Shown one piece after another: positions 25,823-36,224 of a DNA stretch of 57,652 nucleotides (positions within the stretch are counted from its first letter, which is position 1; each line of letters starts with the position of its first letter). Source of the stretch: Crenalkalicoccus roseus (GTDB lineage: Bacteria > Pseudomonadota > Alphaproteobacteria > Acetobacterales > Acetobacteraceae); the NCBI RefSeq assembly GCF_004761865.1, contig NZ_SJDM01000021.1:1-57652 (forward strand), read 5' to 3'. Under the pieces are notes generated by a model. The model worked only from the letters and a program-made list of their open reading frames with translations. It was not told the origin of the DNA and ran no database searches. Made by a program: the position numbers and the translations under genes.

Positions 25823-26545
25823 ATGGCGGAGGCGGCGATTGTCGAGGCCCGGCGGCTGCTGCGCGCGGCGCGCGTGGCCACCCTGGCCACCCAGCGGGAC
25901 GGCCAGCCCTTTGCCAGCCTGGTCACGCCGGCGACGGCGCCCGACCTCTCGCCCCTGCTCTGGCTCTCCTCCCTGTCGGAGCACACGCGCCATCTGCAGA
26001 CCGAGCCGCGCTGCGCGCTGCTGGTCCAGGGGGCGCCCGAGGGGCCGAACCCGCAGACCGCGCCCCGCCTCACCCTGACCGGCCTGGCCGAGCGGGTGCC
26101 GGAGGCGGAGGTGCCGGCGCTCAAGGCGCGCTGGCTGGCCCGCCACCCCTACGCCGTCCCCTACGCCGACTTCGCCGACTTCGCGCTGTGGCGGGTGCGG
26201 CCGGGCGGGGCGCTGCTGGTCGGCGGCTTCGCCCGCGCAGTGCGCCTTCGCGCCGGCGAACTGGCCCCGGAGCCCGAGGCGGTGGCCGCGATCGCCGCGG
26301 CGGAGGCGGCGATCATCGCCCATGTGAACGAGGACCACGCGGAGGCGGTGGCGGCGATCGCGCGCGGCCTGCTCGGCGGCGGGGAGGGGGCGTGGCGCCT
26401 GGTCGCGGTGGATGTGGACGGGGCCGACCTGGCGGCGGGCGAGGCGGTGCTGCGGCTGCCCTTCGGCCGCCCGGTCGGGCGGGTGGAGGAGGTGCGCGCT
26501 GCGCTGGTCGAGGCGGCGCGCCAGGGGCGGGCGCGGCTGCGATAA
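25823..26545 (+). CDS. HugZ-like pyridoxamine-oxidase-fold protein with DUF2470
   Basis: This 240-residue protein has an N-terminal split-barrel flavin-binding domain (ARVATLATQRDGQPFASLVTP, HTRHLQTEPRCALLVQG, RLTLTGLAERV). A C-terminal DUF2470 domain follows, with AIIAHVNEDHAEAVAAIARG and a DVDGADL segment. HugZ proteins with this layout bind or degrade haem; others are general FMN-binding proteins. The His of the NEDH motif is the residue used in haem-binding homologues. It lies divergent from the Bug receptor and upstream of pckA. The stop is TAA, the only TAA gene end seen in the window. Haem use is inferred from the family only. Confidence 0.82.
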   Translation: MAEAAIVEARRLLRAARVATLATQRDGQPFASLVTPATAPDLSPLLWLSSLSEHTRHLQTEPRCALLVQGAPEGPNPQTAPRLTLTGLAERVPEAEVPALKARWLARHPYAVPYADFADFALWRVRPGGALLVGGFARAVRLRAGELAPEPEAVAAIAAAEAAIIAHVNEDHAEAVAAIARGLLGGGEGAWRLVAVDVDGADLAAGEAVLRLPFGRPVGRVEEVRAALVEAARQGRARLR

Positions 26546-26577
26546 CCCAGGGTTGTTCGGCCTCTGGCCCGGCCGCG

Positions 26578-26607
26578 TTGACCCTGGCTTCGGCGCCGCC
26601 GTAATTT
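26578..26607 (+). promoter_or_regulatory. Candidate pckA promoter
   Basis: TTGACC at 26578-26583 and TAATTT at 26602-26607 are separated by 18 bases, and the -10 lies about 100 bases before the pckA start. CCAGGGT (26547-26553) and ACCCTGG (26581-26587) form an inverted repeat that could end the preceding gene and overlaps the -35. Confidence 0.5.
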
Positions 26608-26706
26608 GGCCTCCCTGCTGATCGAAACGCCCCCGTTGCGTCGCCGTGCCACGCCGACCCCGGCACCGGGCGCCGACGCGGCCACCCGTCTCCGGAGGAC
26701 GTCCGA

Positions 26707-28301
<1,595 letters not shown>

Positions 28302-28302
<1 letters not shown>

Positions 28303-28715
28303 TGCCGGACGACCTGCGCGACCCGCGGCGCGGCCGGCCCGAGCGGCCGGCCGCGCGCAACGTGCTCGGCGGCCCCCTGCTGCCCTGCTCGGTGGCGCCG
28401 CTCACCGGCTTCTACCGCGACGGCTGCTGCAACACCGGGCCGGAGGATGCCGGGCTGCACACTGTCTGCGCCGAGATGACGGAGGCGTTCCTCGCCTTCT
28501 CGAAGGCGCGGGGCAACGACCTCTCCACCCCCATTCCCGCCCTCGGCTTCCCCGGCCTCGCACCCGGCGACCGCTGGTGCCTCTGCGCCGCGCGCTGGGA
28601 GGAGGCGCGCCGCGCCGGCGTGGCGCCGCGCGTGCTGCTGGAGGCGACGCATGTCGCGGCGCTGCAGGTATGCCGCCTGGAGGACCTCAGGGCGCACGCA
28701 CTCGATGCGATCTAG
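28302..28715 (+). CDS. DUF2237 family protein
   Basis: This 137-residue soluble protein belongs to DUF2237, a family of unknown function. The hallmark blocks are NVLGGPLLPCSVAPLTGFYR, DGCCNTGPEDAGLHTVCAEM, ARGNDLSTPIPALGFPGL and GDRWCLCAARWEEA, with several conserved cysteines. Its start codon overlaps the pckA stop, so translation is coupled. Possible links to gluconeogenesis are context only. The TAG stop lies within repeat block D. Confidence 0.9.
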
Positions 28716-28750
28716 AGGGCGGGTCGCGGAGGGTCGGAAACGGCCCTAGA
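28711..28750. repeat. Intergenic repeat block D between convergent genes
   Basis: The 30-base gap between DUF2237 and DUF3237 is one repeat: CTAGAGGGCGGGTCGCGGAG followed by GGTCGGAAACGGCCCTAG. CTAGAGGGC can pair with GCCCTAG apart from one bulged base. It supplies the TAG stop of both genes and may act as a two-way terminator. The last 14 bases (GGAAACGGCCCTAG) recur exactly at 38246-38259. Confidence 0.7.
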
Positions 28751-29201
28751 CCTCGAAGACCCGCAGCAGCACCCGCTCCGGCTGCCGCTCGCCGAGGCCG
28801 AGGAACAGGCTCCGGCACAGCCAAGCATGGGCGGGGTCGTCGGTCTCGAAGACCGGGGCGGTGCGGAAATAGACGCGCTCGGGCGGCACGGGCTCGCCGC
28901 GCAGCAGGCGGGCCATGTCCTCCGGGGCGGCGTGCCGCAATCCGCGGTTGATCACCCGCACCAGCGCCCCACCGGTGAGGCGGAGCGCGTAGCGTGCCTC
29001 GATCTCGGCGACACCGTCGGGACGGATGAGCTGGAAATCCGCCCCGCCGGGCAGGACCTCGCCCGCGAGGCGGGGCCCCTCCACCCGTCCGCCGAGGATC
29101 GGCACCACCCGCCGCTCCCCGCCCGGCACCGCGCCGAGGCCGAGCGGCGGGCCGACCGCAACCGTGAAGGCGGCGACGAAGCGGGGGGCGGGTGCGGTCA
29201 T
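28746..29201 (-). CDS. DUF3237 domain-containing protein
   Basis: This 151-residue protein belongs to DUF3237 (UPF0311-type), a small beta-barrel family of unknown function. Features are an opening beta strand [41 protein letters not shown] (two adjacent family motifs), [20 protein letters not shown] and [19 protein letters not shown] before the FLG-containing C-terminus. The ATG at 29201 gives the family length; the open frame continues upstream but is not convincing. It is divergent from chvI with 124 bases between. The TAG stop is part of repeat block D. Confidence 0.88.
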   Translation of the reverse strand: MTAPAPRFVAAFTVAVGPPLGLGAVPGGERRVVPILGGRVEGPRLAGEVLPGGADFQLIRPDGVAEIEARYALRLTGGALVRVINRGLRHAAPEDMARLLRGEPVPPERVYFRTAPVFETDDPAHAWLCRSLFLGLGERQPERVLLRVFEV

Positions 29202-29325
29202 GGGGCGCGACCCTCGGGCTCGTCGGACGGGGCGGGCGGCACCATATCGGAAGCGGCCCGCCTTGCGCCACAATCCGGTGCCACAGGGCGCCGGAAGGCC
29301 CTGCCGCCAGATTCCGGACCGGACC

Positions 29326-30027
<702 letters not shown>

Positions 30028-30114
30028 GGCGGGGCCGCGCGGCCGGCCCGGCGGGGCGCCATGGCCCCCGCCGCGCGGCGCGCCTAGATTGGACGAGGCC
30101 GCACAGGACGCCCC

Positions 30115-31803
30115 ATGCCCGACATCGGCCTCGCGCCGGAGCAGCAGCACACCGCCCGCGCCGCCCCCCGCCGGCGGCGCTGGGTCTCGCCCCTGCTGCG
30201 GCGCATCCTGCTGCTGAACGTGCTGCCCCCGGCGCTGCTGGCCGCGGCCATGCTCTACCTCGACCAGTACCAGAACGGGCTGCTCGCGGCGGAGGTGGAG
30301 GCGCTGCGCACCCAGGCGCGCATCTACGCCGGCGGCATCGCCGAGGCGGCGACCCGGATGCAGGACGAGCGCGCGGTGCTGGTGCCGGACGCGGCTCGGC
30401 CGCTGCTGCGCCGGCTGGTCGAGCCCTCGCCCAATACCCAGGCGCGCCTGTTCGACAATGCCGGCGTCGTCGTCGCCGACAGCCGGGTGCGCGAGGGCGC
30501 GGGCGGGGCGGTGGTGACCGAGCCGCTGCCCCCGCCGGAGCCGCGCGGCACCTTCTCCGCCGCCATCGCCTCCCTCTACGACCGGCTGCCGACGCTGCTG
30601 CACCGCAGCGGCCCGCCCGGCGTGGTGGTGGACGTGACCCCGGGCGCCCCCTCCTTCGACTGGCAGCCGGCCTTCGACCCGCAGGGGGGGCCGGACCGGC
30701 GCGAGGAGCTGCGCCTGGCGCTGGAGGGTGGCGTGCACCCCTATATCCGCCGCACTGCCGACGGGCGCCTGCTGGTTTCGGTGGCCGAACCGGCGCGGCG
30801 CGGCAACCAGCCGGTCGGCATCGTGCTGCTGACGCGCGAGGCGCGGGAGGTGGACCGGCGGCTGTTCGAGATCCGCGCCAGCGTGCTCGGCATCTTCGCC
30901 ATCGCGCTGGTGCTGACGGTGGCGCTCTCCTTCTACCTGGCGTGGACGCTCGCCAACCCGATCATGCAGCTTGCCGGCAGCGCCGCGCGCATGCGCCAGG
31001 GCGAGGGGCGGAGCGGCAGCGTGCCGCCCTCCCTGCTCGCGCGCGAGGACGAGATCGGCATCCTGGCGCGCGACCTGCAGGCGGCGGCGACCGCGCTCTG
31101 GGCCCGCATCGACGCCAATGAGCGCTTCGCCGCGGACGTGGCGCACGAGCTGCGCAACCCGCTCACCTCCATCCGCAGCGCCATCGAGACGCTGCGCCGC
31201 ATCGAGAACCCGGAGCAGCAGCGGCGCCTCCTGGCGATCATCGCCGAGGACGCGGTGCGCATGGACCGGCTGATCGCCGACATCAGCGACTCCTCGCGCG
31301 TGGATGCGGAGCTGTCGCGCACCGCCTCGGTGCCGGTGGACATCGCCCCCATCCTCTCGACCCTGACCGAGCTGCACAACGCGACGCGCCAGGCCGAGGA
31401 CGATCCGCGGGTGGTGCTGGAGGCGCCGGCTGGGGGGCTGGTGGTGCGCGGCGTCGAGGGGCGGCTGGTGCAGGTGTTCCGCAACCTGCTCGGCAACGCC
31501 GTCTCCTTCAGCCCGAAGGAAGGCCGGGTCTGGGTCCGCGCCCGCCCCGCCGGGACGATGGTGGAGGTGACGGTGGAGGACGAGGGGCCAGGCATCCCCG
31601 AGGCCAAGCTCGAGAGCATCTTCGAGCGGTTCTACTCCGAGCGGCCGCGGGGCGAGCGCTTCGGCCAGCATTCCGGCCTCGGCCTTTCGATCAGCAAGCA
31701 GATCGTCGAGGGCCTGCGCGGGCGCATCGCCGCCGAGAACCGCCGCGACGCCGAGGGGAGGGTGCTCGGCGCCCGGTTCGTCGTGCGGCTGCCGGCGGCG
31801 TAG
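30115..31803 (+). CDS. chvG: Sensor histidine kinase ChvG
   Basis: This 562-residue inner-membrane sensor kinase is the partner of ChvI. The cytoplasmic N-terminus (RRWVSPLLRRILLLNVLPPA) runs into membrane segment one. A periplasmic sensing domain of about 200 residues and a second membrane segment (FAIALVLTVALSFYLAWTLA) follow, then HAMP. The HisKA domain has His344 in DVAHELRNPL, and the ATPase domain contains VEDEGPGIPEAKLESIFERF and GLGLSISKQIVEG. In the characterised homologues ExoR inhibits the kinase; exoR is not in the window. The last codons (VRLPAA, TAG) are the first unit of a 39-base tandem repeat. Confidence 0.96.
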   Translation: MPDIGLAPEQQHTARAAPRRRRWVSPLLRRILLLNVLPPALLAAAMLYLDQYQNGLLAAEVEALRTQARIYAGGIAEAATRMQDERAVLVPDAARPLLRRLVEPSPNTQARLFDNAGVVVADSRVREGAGGAVVTEPLPPPEPRGTFSAAIASLYDRLPTLLHRSGPPGVVVDVTPGAPSFDWQPAFDPQGGPDRREELRLALEGGVHPYIRRTADGRLLVSVAEPARRGNQPVGIVLLTREAREVDRRLFEIRASVLGIFAIALVLTVALSFYLAWTLANPIMQLAGSAARMRQGEGRSGSVPPSLLAREDEIGILARDLQAAATALWARIDANERFAADVAHELRNPLTSIRSAIETLRRIENPEQQRRLLAIIAEDAVRMDRLIADISDSSRVDAELSRTASVPVDIAPILSTLTELHNATRQAEDDPRVVLEAPAGGLVVRGVEGRLVQVFRNLLGNAVSFSPKEGRVWVRARPAGTMVEVTVEDEGPGIPEAKLESIFERFYSERPRGERFGQHSGLGLSISKQIVEGLRGRIAAENRRDAEGRVLGARFVVRLPAA

Positions 31804-31928
31804 CCGCGCGCCCGGAAGGGGGTGCGGCTGCCGGCGGCGTAGCCGCGCGCTCGGAAAGGGGTGCGGCTGCCGGCGGCGTAGCCGCGCGCCCGGAAGGGGT
31901 GCGGCTGCCGGCGGCGTAGCCGCGCGCC
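31783..31928. repeat. Tandem repeat (39/39/38 bases) duplicating the chvG end and stop
   Basis: Units begin at 31783, 31822, 31861 and 31899 (the last partial), each GTGCGGCTGCCGGCGGCGTA and on to about CCCGGAAGGG. Unit one encodes the last residues and stop of chvG, so the stop codon is repeated four times. Within each unit GCGGCT pairs with AGCCGC across 11 bases, giving a row of equal hairpins. The copies are nearly identical, which points to recent expansion. Confidence 0.92.
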
Positions 31929-31946
31929 GCGGAGCGGCGGAAGCAT

Positions 31947-31974
31947 GATTCACCAAAGTGAATCCTGCTGTAGG
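31947..31974 (+). promoter_or_regulatory. Palindrome and conserved block upstream of the Bug operon
   Basis: GATTCAC-caaa-GTGAATC (31947-31964) is a perfect inverted repeat followed by CTGCTGTAGGCT. The same layout (GATCCGCC-aa-GGCGGATC, then ACGCTGTAGGCT) lies at 40698-40727 upstream of a universal stress gene. Both precede a gene start by about 45-60 bases, so this may be a promoter or operator unit carried by the repeat family. Confidence 0.5.
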
Positions 31975-32017
31975 CTTCCCTCCGCCGGCCCGGAACCGGA
32001 TCATGGAGGAACGCCGC

Positions 32018-32998
32018 ATGAAACGACGCACCCTGCTCGCCCTTGCCGCCGTCGCCGGAGCGCCGCCGCTCCGGCAAGCCGCCGCCCAGGGCGCCGACGG
32101 CTTCCCGGAACGGCCGGTGCGCTACATCGTGCCCTTCCCGCCTGCCGGCATCACCGACATGATGGCGCGCCTCGTCGCGCAGAAGCTCTCCGAGGGCTGG
32201 GGGCGGCCGGTGCTGGTGGAGAACCGCCCCGGCGGCAACGCGCTGATCGGCGCTGACGCCGCGGCGAAATCCCCGCCCGACGGGCACACCCTGCTCGCCA
32301 TCACCCTCACCCATGCCGTCAACGTCAGCCTCTTCCCCAGCGCGCCCTACGACCTCAGGCGGGACTTCGCCGCCATCTCCATCCTCGGCTCGCTGCCGCT
32401 GGTGGTCTGCGTGAATGCGGCGAGCCCGGCGCGGACGCTGGGCGAGCTGATGGAGATGGCGCGGACCCGGCCGATGAACGGCGGCTCCTCCGGCAACGGC
32501 TCGCCGCCGCATCTCGGGCTCGAACTGTTCCGCCGCGCCGCCGGCGCCGGGCCCACCCTGCAGCACGTGCCCTACCGCGGCGGCGCGCCGAGCGTGACCG
32601 ACCTCGTCGCCGGCAACATAGACATCCTGGTCTCCAACCTGCCCGAATGCATCGGCCAGGTGCGCGCGGGGCGGCTGCGCGCACTCGCCGTCACCTCCGA
32701 GCAGCGGCACAAGCTGCTGCCCGAGGTGCCGACGGCGCGGGAGGCCGGGGCCCCGAACCTGGTCATCACCAACTGGACCGGCATGCTGACCAACGCCGCC
32801 GTCCCGCGGCCCATCCTGGCGAAGATCGAGCGCGACACCCTCGCCGCCGCGCGCGACCCGGAGGTGGTGCGGCGCGGGGAGGAGGCCGGTTTCGACATGC
32901 TGGGCTGGGACGCCGCCCGCTCCCGGGCGTTCCTGGAAGAGGAGGTGGAGCGCTGGGGCCGCCTGGTGGCGGAGGCCGGCATCAAAGTGGACCAATGA
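32018..32998 (+). CDS. Bug-family periplasmic solute receptor (2)
   Basis: This 326-residue binding protein has a signal peptide (KRRTLLALAAVAGAPPLRQA, cleaved near AAAQ). The Bug opening FPERPVRYIVPFPPAGITD is followed by VLVENRPGGNALIGADAAA, PPDGHTLLAITLTHAVN and HVPYRGGAPSVTDLVAGNID. It is likely to capture a carboxylate or sulfonate in the periplasm. The ATG at 32018 has GGAGGA upstream. The stop overlaps the start of a 2-hydroxyacid dehydrogenase, so the ligand is probably a hydroxyacid used by the next two enzymes. No TctA/B genes are present. Confidence 0.94.
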   Translation: MKRRTLLALAAVAGAPPLRQAAAQGADGFPERPVRYIVPFPPAGITDMMARLVAQKLSEGWGRPVLVENRPGGNALIGADAAAKSPPDGHTLLAITLTHAVNVSLFPSAPYDLRRDFAAISILGSLPLVVCVNAASPARTLGELMEMARTRPMNGGSSGNGSPPHLGLELFRRAAGAGPTLQHVPYRGGAPSVTDLVAGNIDILVSNLPECIGQVRAGRLRALAVTSEQRHKLLPEVPTAREAGAPNLVITNWTGMLTNAAVPRPILAKIERDTLAAARDPEVVRRGEEAGFDMLGWDAARSRAFLEEEVERWGRLVAEAGIKVDQ

Positions 32999-33930
32999 CC
33001 CACAGCATCGTCATCAGCGAGTTCATGGACGAGGCGGCGGTGGAGACGCTCCGCGCCGCCCATCCCACACTCTACGACCCGTCGCTGGCGGAGGCGCCGG
33101 AACGCCTGGCGGCGGCGCTCGCCGGGGCGCGGGCGCTGATCGTGCGCAACCGCACGCGGGTGGATGGGGCGCTGCTCGCGCACGGGCCGGAGCTTGCCGT
33201 GGTGGGGCGGCTCGGCGTCGGGCTCGACAACATAGACCTCGCCGCCTGCCGCGCCCGCCGGGTGGAGGTGATCCCGGCCACCGGCGCCAACGCCGATTCG
33301 GTGGCCGAATACGTCATCCTCGCCACCGGCCTGCTGCTGCGCGGGACCTTCGGCGCCACCGCCGAGGTCGCCGCCGGCGCCTGGCCGCGGGAGCGCCTGG
33401 CGCAGGGGCGGGAGATGGCGGGCAAGACCATCGGCATCGTCGGCTTCGGCGACATCGGCCGCCGCGTGGCGAAGCTCGCCCGCGCCTTCGGCATGGCGCC
33501 GATCGCCCACGACCCGGTACTGCCGACCGACCATTCCGGCTGGACCGAGACGCCGGTCGAGCGGGTGGAGCTGGAGGCGCTCTTCGCCCGCGCCGACGCG
33601 GTGACGCTGCACGTCCCCCTCACCCCGGCGACGGAGGGGCTCGTCTCCGCTGCCCGGCTGGCGCGGATGAAGCCGGGGGCGGTCCTGGTGAACACCTCGC
33701 GCGGCGGGGTGGTGGACGAGGCGGCGCTGGCCGCGTCGCTGCGCGAGGGCCGCCTCGGCGGCGCCGCGCTCGACGTGTTCGAGACCGAGCCGCTGCCGGC
33801 GGGCACGCCGCTCGCCGGGGTTCCCAACCTGCTGCTGACGCCGCACATCGCCGGGCTGACGGTGGAGAGCAACACCCGTGTCTCCACCCTCATCGCCGAG
33901 CGCGTGCTGATGGCGCTGGCGATGGCCTGA
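32995..33930 (+). CDS. D-isomer-type 2-hydroxyacid dehydrogenase (SlcC-like)
   Basis: This 311-residue NAD(P)-dependent dehydrogenase belongs to the phosphoglycerate dehydrogenase superfamily. The nucleotide loop is IGIVGFGDIGRRVAKLAR. The catalytic set is an Arg in LVNTSRGGVVDEAAL, a Glu in DVFETEPLPAG and a His in LTPHIAGLTVESN. The substrate-binding N-terminal part has VVGRLGVGLDNIDLAAC. Length and pairing with an Ldh-type enzyme recall (S)-sulfolactate dehydrogenase SlcC, but 3-phosphoglycerate or other 2-hydroxyacids are possible. It lacks the C-terminal ACT domain of long SerA. ATGA overlap with the receptor gene indicates one operon. Confidence 0.88.
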   Translation: MTHSIVISEFMDEAAVETLRAAHPTLYDPSLAEAPERLAAALAGARALIVRNRTRVDGALLAHGPELAVVGRLGVGLDNIDLAACRARRVEVIPATGANADSVAEYVILATGLLLRGTFGATAEVAAGAWPRERLAQGREMAGKTIGIVGFGDIGRRVAKLARAFGMAPIAHDPVLPTDHSGWTETPVERVELEALFARADAVTLHVPLTPATEGLVSAARLARMKPGAVLVNTSRGGVVDEAALAASLREGRLGGAALDVFETEPLPAGTPLAGVPNLLLTPHIAGLTVESNTRVSTLIAERVLMALAMA

Positions 33931-33959
33931 CCCGGCCGTCCCCGCTTCCCGGAGACCAC

Positions 33960-34964
33960 ATGCCCCGCCTTTCCCTCGCCGAGGCCGAAGACCTCGCCCG
34001 CCGCGCCCTGGCGGCGGCCGGCGCCGCCCCCGCCATGGCGGCCGCCACCGCCCGCGCCCTCGTCGCCGCCGAGGCGCTGGGCCAGGCGGGGCACGGCCTC
34101 TCCCGCGTGCCGCAATACGCCGCCTTCCTGCGCAACGGCCGCGCCGAGGGCGCCGCCATGCCCGCGGTGGTCGCCGGGCGCGGCGGCGCGGCGCTGGTGG
34201 ATGCACGGCACGGCCTCGCCTACCTCGCCCTCGACCTCGCGGTGGCGGAGGCGGAGCGGCGGGCGCGGGAGCATGGGGTGGCGTTCCTCGGCATCACCAA
34301 CAGCCACCATTCCGGCGCCATGGGCCTGCCCGTCGCCGCGCTGGCGGAGCGGGGGCTGGTGGCGCTCGCCTTCACCAACTCCCCTTCCGCGATGCCGGTG
34401 CCGGGCGGGCGGCGGCCGCTGCTCGGCACCAACCCGATCGCCGCCGCCTTCCCCCGCCGCGCGGCGCCGCCCCTGGTGGTGGACCTGGCGCTGTCCGAGG
34501 TGGCGCGCGGCAGGATCATGGTGGCGGCGAAGGAGGGGCGGCCGATCCCCCTCGGCTGGGCCATCGACGCGGAGGGCCGGCCGACCACCGACCCCGAGGC
34601 GGCGCTGTCCGGCGCCATGCTGGCCGCGGGCGGCGCCAAGGGCGCGGCCCTGGCGCTGGTGGTGGAGCTGCTCTGCTCAGCGCTGACCGGCGCCGCCTTC
34701 GGCTTCGAGGCGGACAGCTTCTTCGTGGACGAGGGCAACCGCCCGCGGCTCGGTCAGGCGATCCTGGCCGTGGATCCTGGCGCGCTGGCGGGGCGGGAGG
34801 CGTTCCTCGACCGGATGGAGGCGCTGGTCGCCGCCATGCTGGCGGAGGAGGGGGTGCGCCTGCCCGGCAGCCGCCGCGCCGCCCTGGCCGAGGCGGCGGC
34901 GCGGGAGGGCATCGCGGTGCCGGACGCGCTGCACGCGAGGCTGCTCGCCCTTGCCGCCGGCTGA
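33960..34964 (+). CDS. Ldh-family (malate/L-sulfolactate-type) oxidoreductase
   Basis: This 334-residue enzyme belongs to the type-2 malate/L-lactate dehydrogenase family (ComC, YiaK, AllD), a fold unrelated to the preceding gene. Family features are EALGQAGHGLSRVPQYAAFL, the active-site ITNSHHSGAMGLPVAALAER, LLGTNPIAAAFPR, and DAEGRPTTDPEAAL with GGAKGAALALVVELLCSALT. It oxidises or reduces a 2-hydroxyacid of the opposite chirality to typical D-type enzymes. Paired with the SlcC-like enzyme it could interconvert two enantiomers through the keto acid. It sits 29 bases downstream in the same operon. The substrate is inferred, not shown. Confidence 0.88.
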   Translation: MPRLSLAEAEDLARRALAAAGAAPAMAAATARALVAAEALGQAGHGLSRVPQYAAFLRNGRAEGAAMPAVVAGRGGAALVDARHGLAYLALDLAVAEAERRAREHGVAFLGITNSHHSGAMGLPVAALAERGLVALAFTNSPSAMPVPGGRRPLLGTNPIAAAFPRRAAPPLVVDLALSEVARGRIMVAAKEGRPIPLGWAIDAEGRPTTDPEAALSGAMLAAGGAKGAALALVVELLCSALTGAAFGFEADSFFVDEGNRPRLGQAILAVDPGALAGREAFLDRMEALVAAMLAEEGVRLPGSRRAALAEAAAREGIAVPDALHARLLALAAG

Positions 34965-35769
34965 CCCGCCCGGCGCCGCGGACCGCCGGGCCGGAGGCGC
35001 GCCGCCCCGCCCGCCGCCGCCCGGCCGGGAGCGTCCTCCCCGCCCGCCGGAGCCGAACCGGATCTGCGGCCCCGCCCCGGTGCGGGCCCTGTTCCTGCGC
35101 CGGCCGGAGGCGGTGCTGCGGCTGTTCCACACCCCCGAGCGGCGGGCCATGGCCGGGCCGCTCTGCGCCCACCTCGCCCGCACCCGCCGCCCCTTCCGCG
35201 AGGTGCCGCCGGAGGAACTCGCCCGCATCGCCGGCACGCTGCACCATGGCGGGATCGTCGCCATCGCCCGGCCGCGCCTCGCCGAGCCCCTGCCGGGCCA
35301 TGCCCTGCCCGCCGACATGCCGGCGGCGCCGGTGCTGCCGGTGCTGGACGGCATCGGCAATCCGCACAATCTCGGCGCCATCGCCCGCTCGGCCGCCTTC
35401 TTCGGATGCCGGGCCCTGCTGCTCTCGGACGATCCGCGCCAGGCCGACCTCTCGGACGCGGCCTTCCGCACCGCCGAGGGCGGGCTCGAGCATCTGCGCG
35501 TGCTGCGCGCGCGCAGCCTGCCGGTGCTGCTCAAGGGCCTGCGGCCGCGCTTCCTGACGCTCGCCGCGGTGGCCACGGGGGGCGTGCCGCCGGCGGCGGT
35601 GCCGCGCGACCGCCCGATCGCGCTCGTCCTCGGCAACGAGGAGGCGGGGGTGGCGCCGCGGACGCTGGAGGCCTGCGAGGCGCGGGTGACGCTCGCTGGC
35701 AGCGGGCGGGTGGAGAGCCTGAACGTTTCCGCCGCCGCGGCGGTGCTGCTGCACGCGCTGGGGGCGTAG
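34951..35769 (+). CDS. TrmH/SpoU-family RNA 2'-O-methyltransferase
   Basis: This SPOUT methyltransferase acts on tRNA or rRNA ribose with SAM. An N-terminal substrate-binding domain (ICGPAPVRALFLRRPEAVLRL) leads to HHGGIVAIARP. The trefoil-knot domain has VLDGIGNPHNLGAIARSAAFF, IALVLGNEEAGV and SGRVESLNVSAAAAVLLHAL (motifs 1-3). The start is uncertain: the TTG at 34951 overlaps the end of the Ldh gene and keeps ICGPAPV, whereas the GTG at 35080 would remove part of that motif. The first 35 residues are Pro/Arg-rich linker. The TAG stop abuts repeat block E. Confidence 0.85.
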   Translation: MPPADPPGAADRRAGGAPPRPPPPGRERPPRPPEPNRICGPAPVRALFLRRPEAVLRLFHTPERRAMAGPLCAHLARTRRPFREVPPEELARIAGTLHHGGIVAIARPRLAEPLPGHALPADMPAAPVLPVLDGIGNPHNLGAIARSAAFFGCRALLLSDDPRQADLSDAAFRTAEGGLEHLRVLRARSLPVLLKGLRPRFLTLAAVATGGVPPAAVPRDRPIALVLGNEEAGVAPRTLEACEARVTLAGSGRVESLNVSAAAAVLLHALGA

Positions 35770-36077
35770 GGCGGATCGCGCAGGGCTGGGGAGGGCCGGG
35801 AGCGCGGCGCAGCATCCTGTCGGCGTCCTGCCCGGTCTGGAATGGGTGGGGCCGGCGCGCATGGCGCGGTTCGTTCCCCTCACCCCGGCAGTGGAGCAGT
35901 TTCCGTTCGCCCCGGCGCACGGCACATGCTCCAGCCCATTGGGTGTGCGAGCCTCTTCACCCGCTCAGGCGAGACCATCCGAAAGGGCTCTGCTCCGGCG
36001 CCCGATCCGTGAGGGCGGGAGCGCCGGAGCGATGGATCGGCCGCCCAGGGAAGAGCGGAAGCGGGATCCGCACCCTA
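35767..36077. repeat. Compound intergenic repeat block E
   Basis: The roughly 300-base gap after the TrmH gene has no gene. It starts at the TrmH stop with GGCGGATCGCGCAGGG and CCGGGAGCG (like block C on the minus strand). Positions 35891-36000 align with 50718-50822 (shared TCCGTTCGCCCCGGC, TGCGAGC, TCAGG). Positions 35999-36071 align with 40631-40703 (shared CGCCGGAGCG, GGCCGCCCA, CGGAAGCGGGATCCGC), roughly four bases in five. The far end supplies the TAG stop of the lipoprotein gene on the other strand. Confidence 0.75.
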
Positions 36078-36224
36078 CCTGTGGAGCCCGCGCGGCGGGT
36101 CGGGCGCCGGATAGGCGCGGGGGTAGGTCACCGCCTCCGGCGGGCCGGGCGGGCGGGGCGGGCCGGCGCGGCCGCAGGCGGCGAGCAGCGCGAGCGCCAG
36201 CAGCGCGAGGAGGGCGCGGCTCAT
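36075..36224 (-). CDS. lptM: LptM-like small lipoprotein
   Basis: This 49-residue lipoprotein has the signal [17 protein letters not shown] with lipobox LLAAC, then [13 protein letters not shown]. That fits the CGxxGP pattern of LptM (YifL), which assists oxidative maturation of the LptD LPS translocon. The remainder is proline-rich. Alphaproteobacteria usually carry such a gene directly after argH and before lysA; lysA is absent here. The start overlaps the argH stop (ATGA). The TAG stop belongs to repeat block E. The role is inferred from motif and position. Confidence 0.75.
   Translation of the reverse strand: MSRALLALLALALLAACGRAGPPRPPGPPEAVTYPRAYPAPDPPRGLHR

Noticed and set aside
26547-26587. 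Inverted repeat before pckA as a specific regulator site
   Set aside because: Seven-base arms 27 bases apart are better explained as a weak terminator of the HugZ-like gene. There is no support for an operator.
31783-31928. Tandem array as a CRISPR
   Set aside because: The units are contiguous without unique spacers, and no cas gene is present.
36075-36224. Truncated gene or antisense noise after argH
   Set aside because: A clear lipobox, the CGxxGP pattern and the ATGA overlap with argH match the LptM-like lipoprotein expected at this position.
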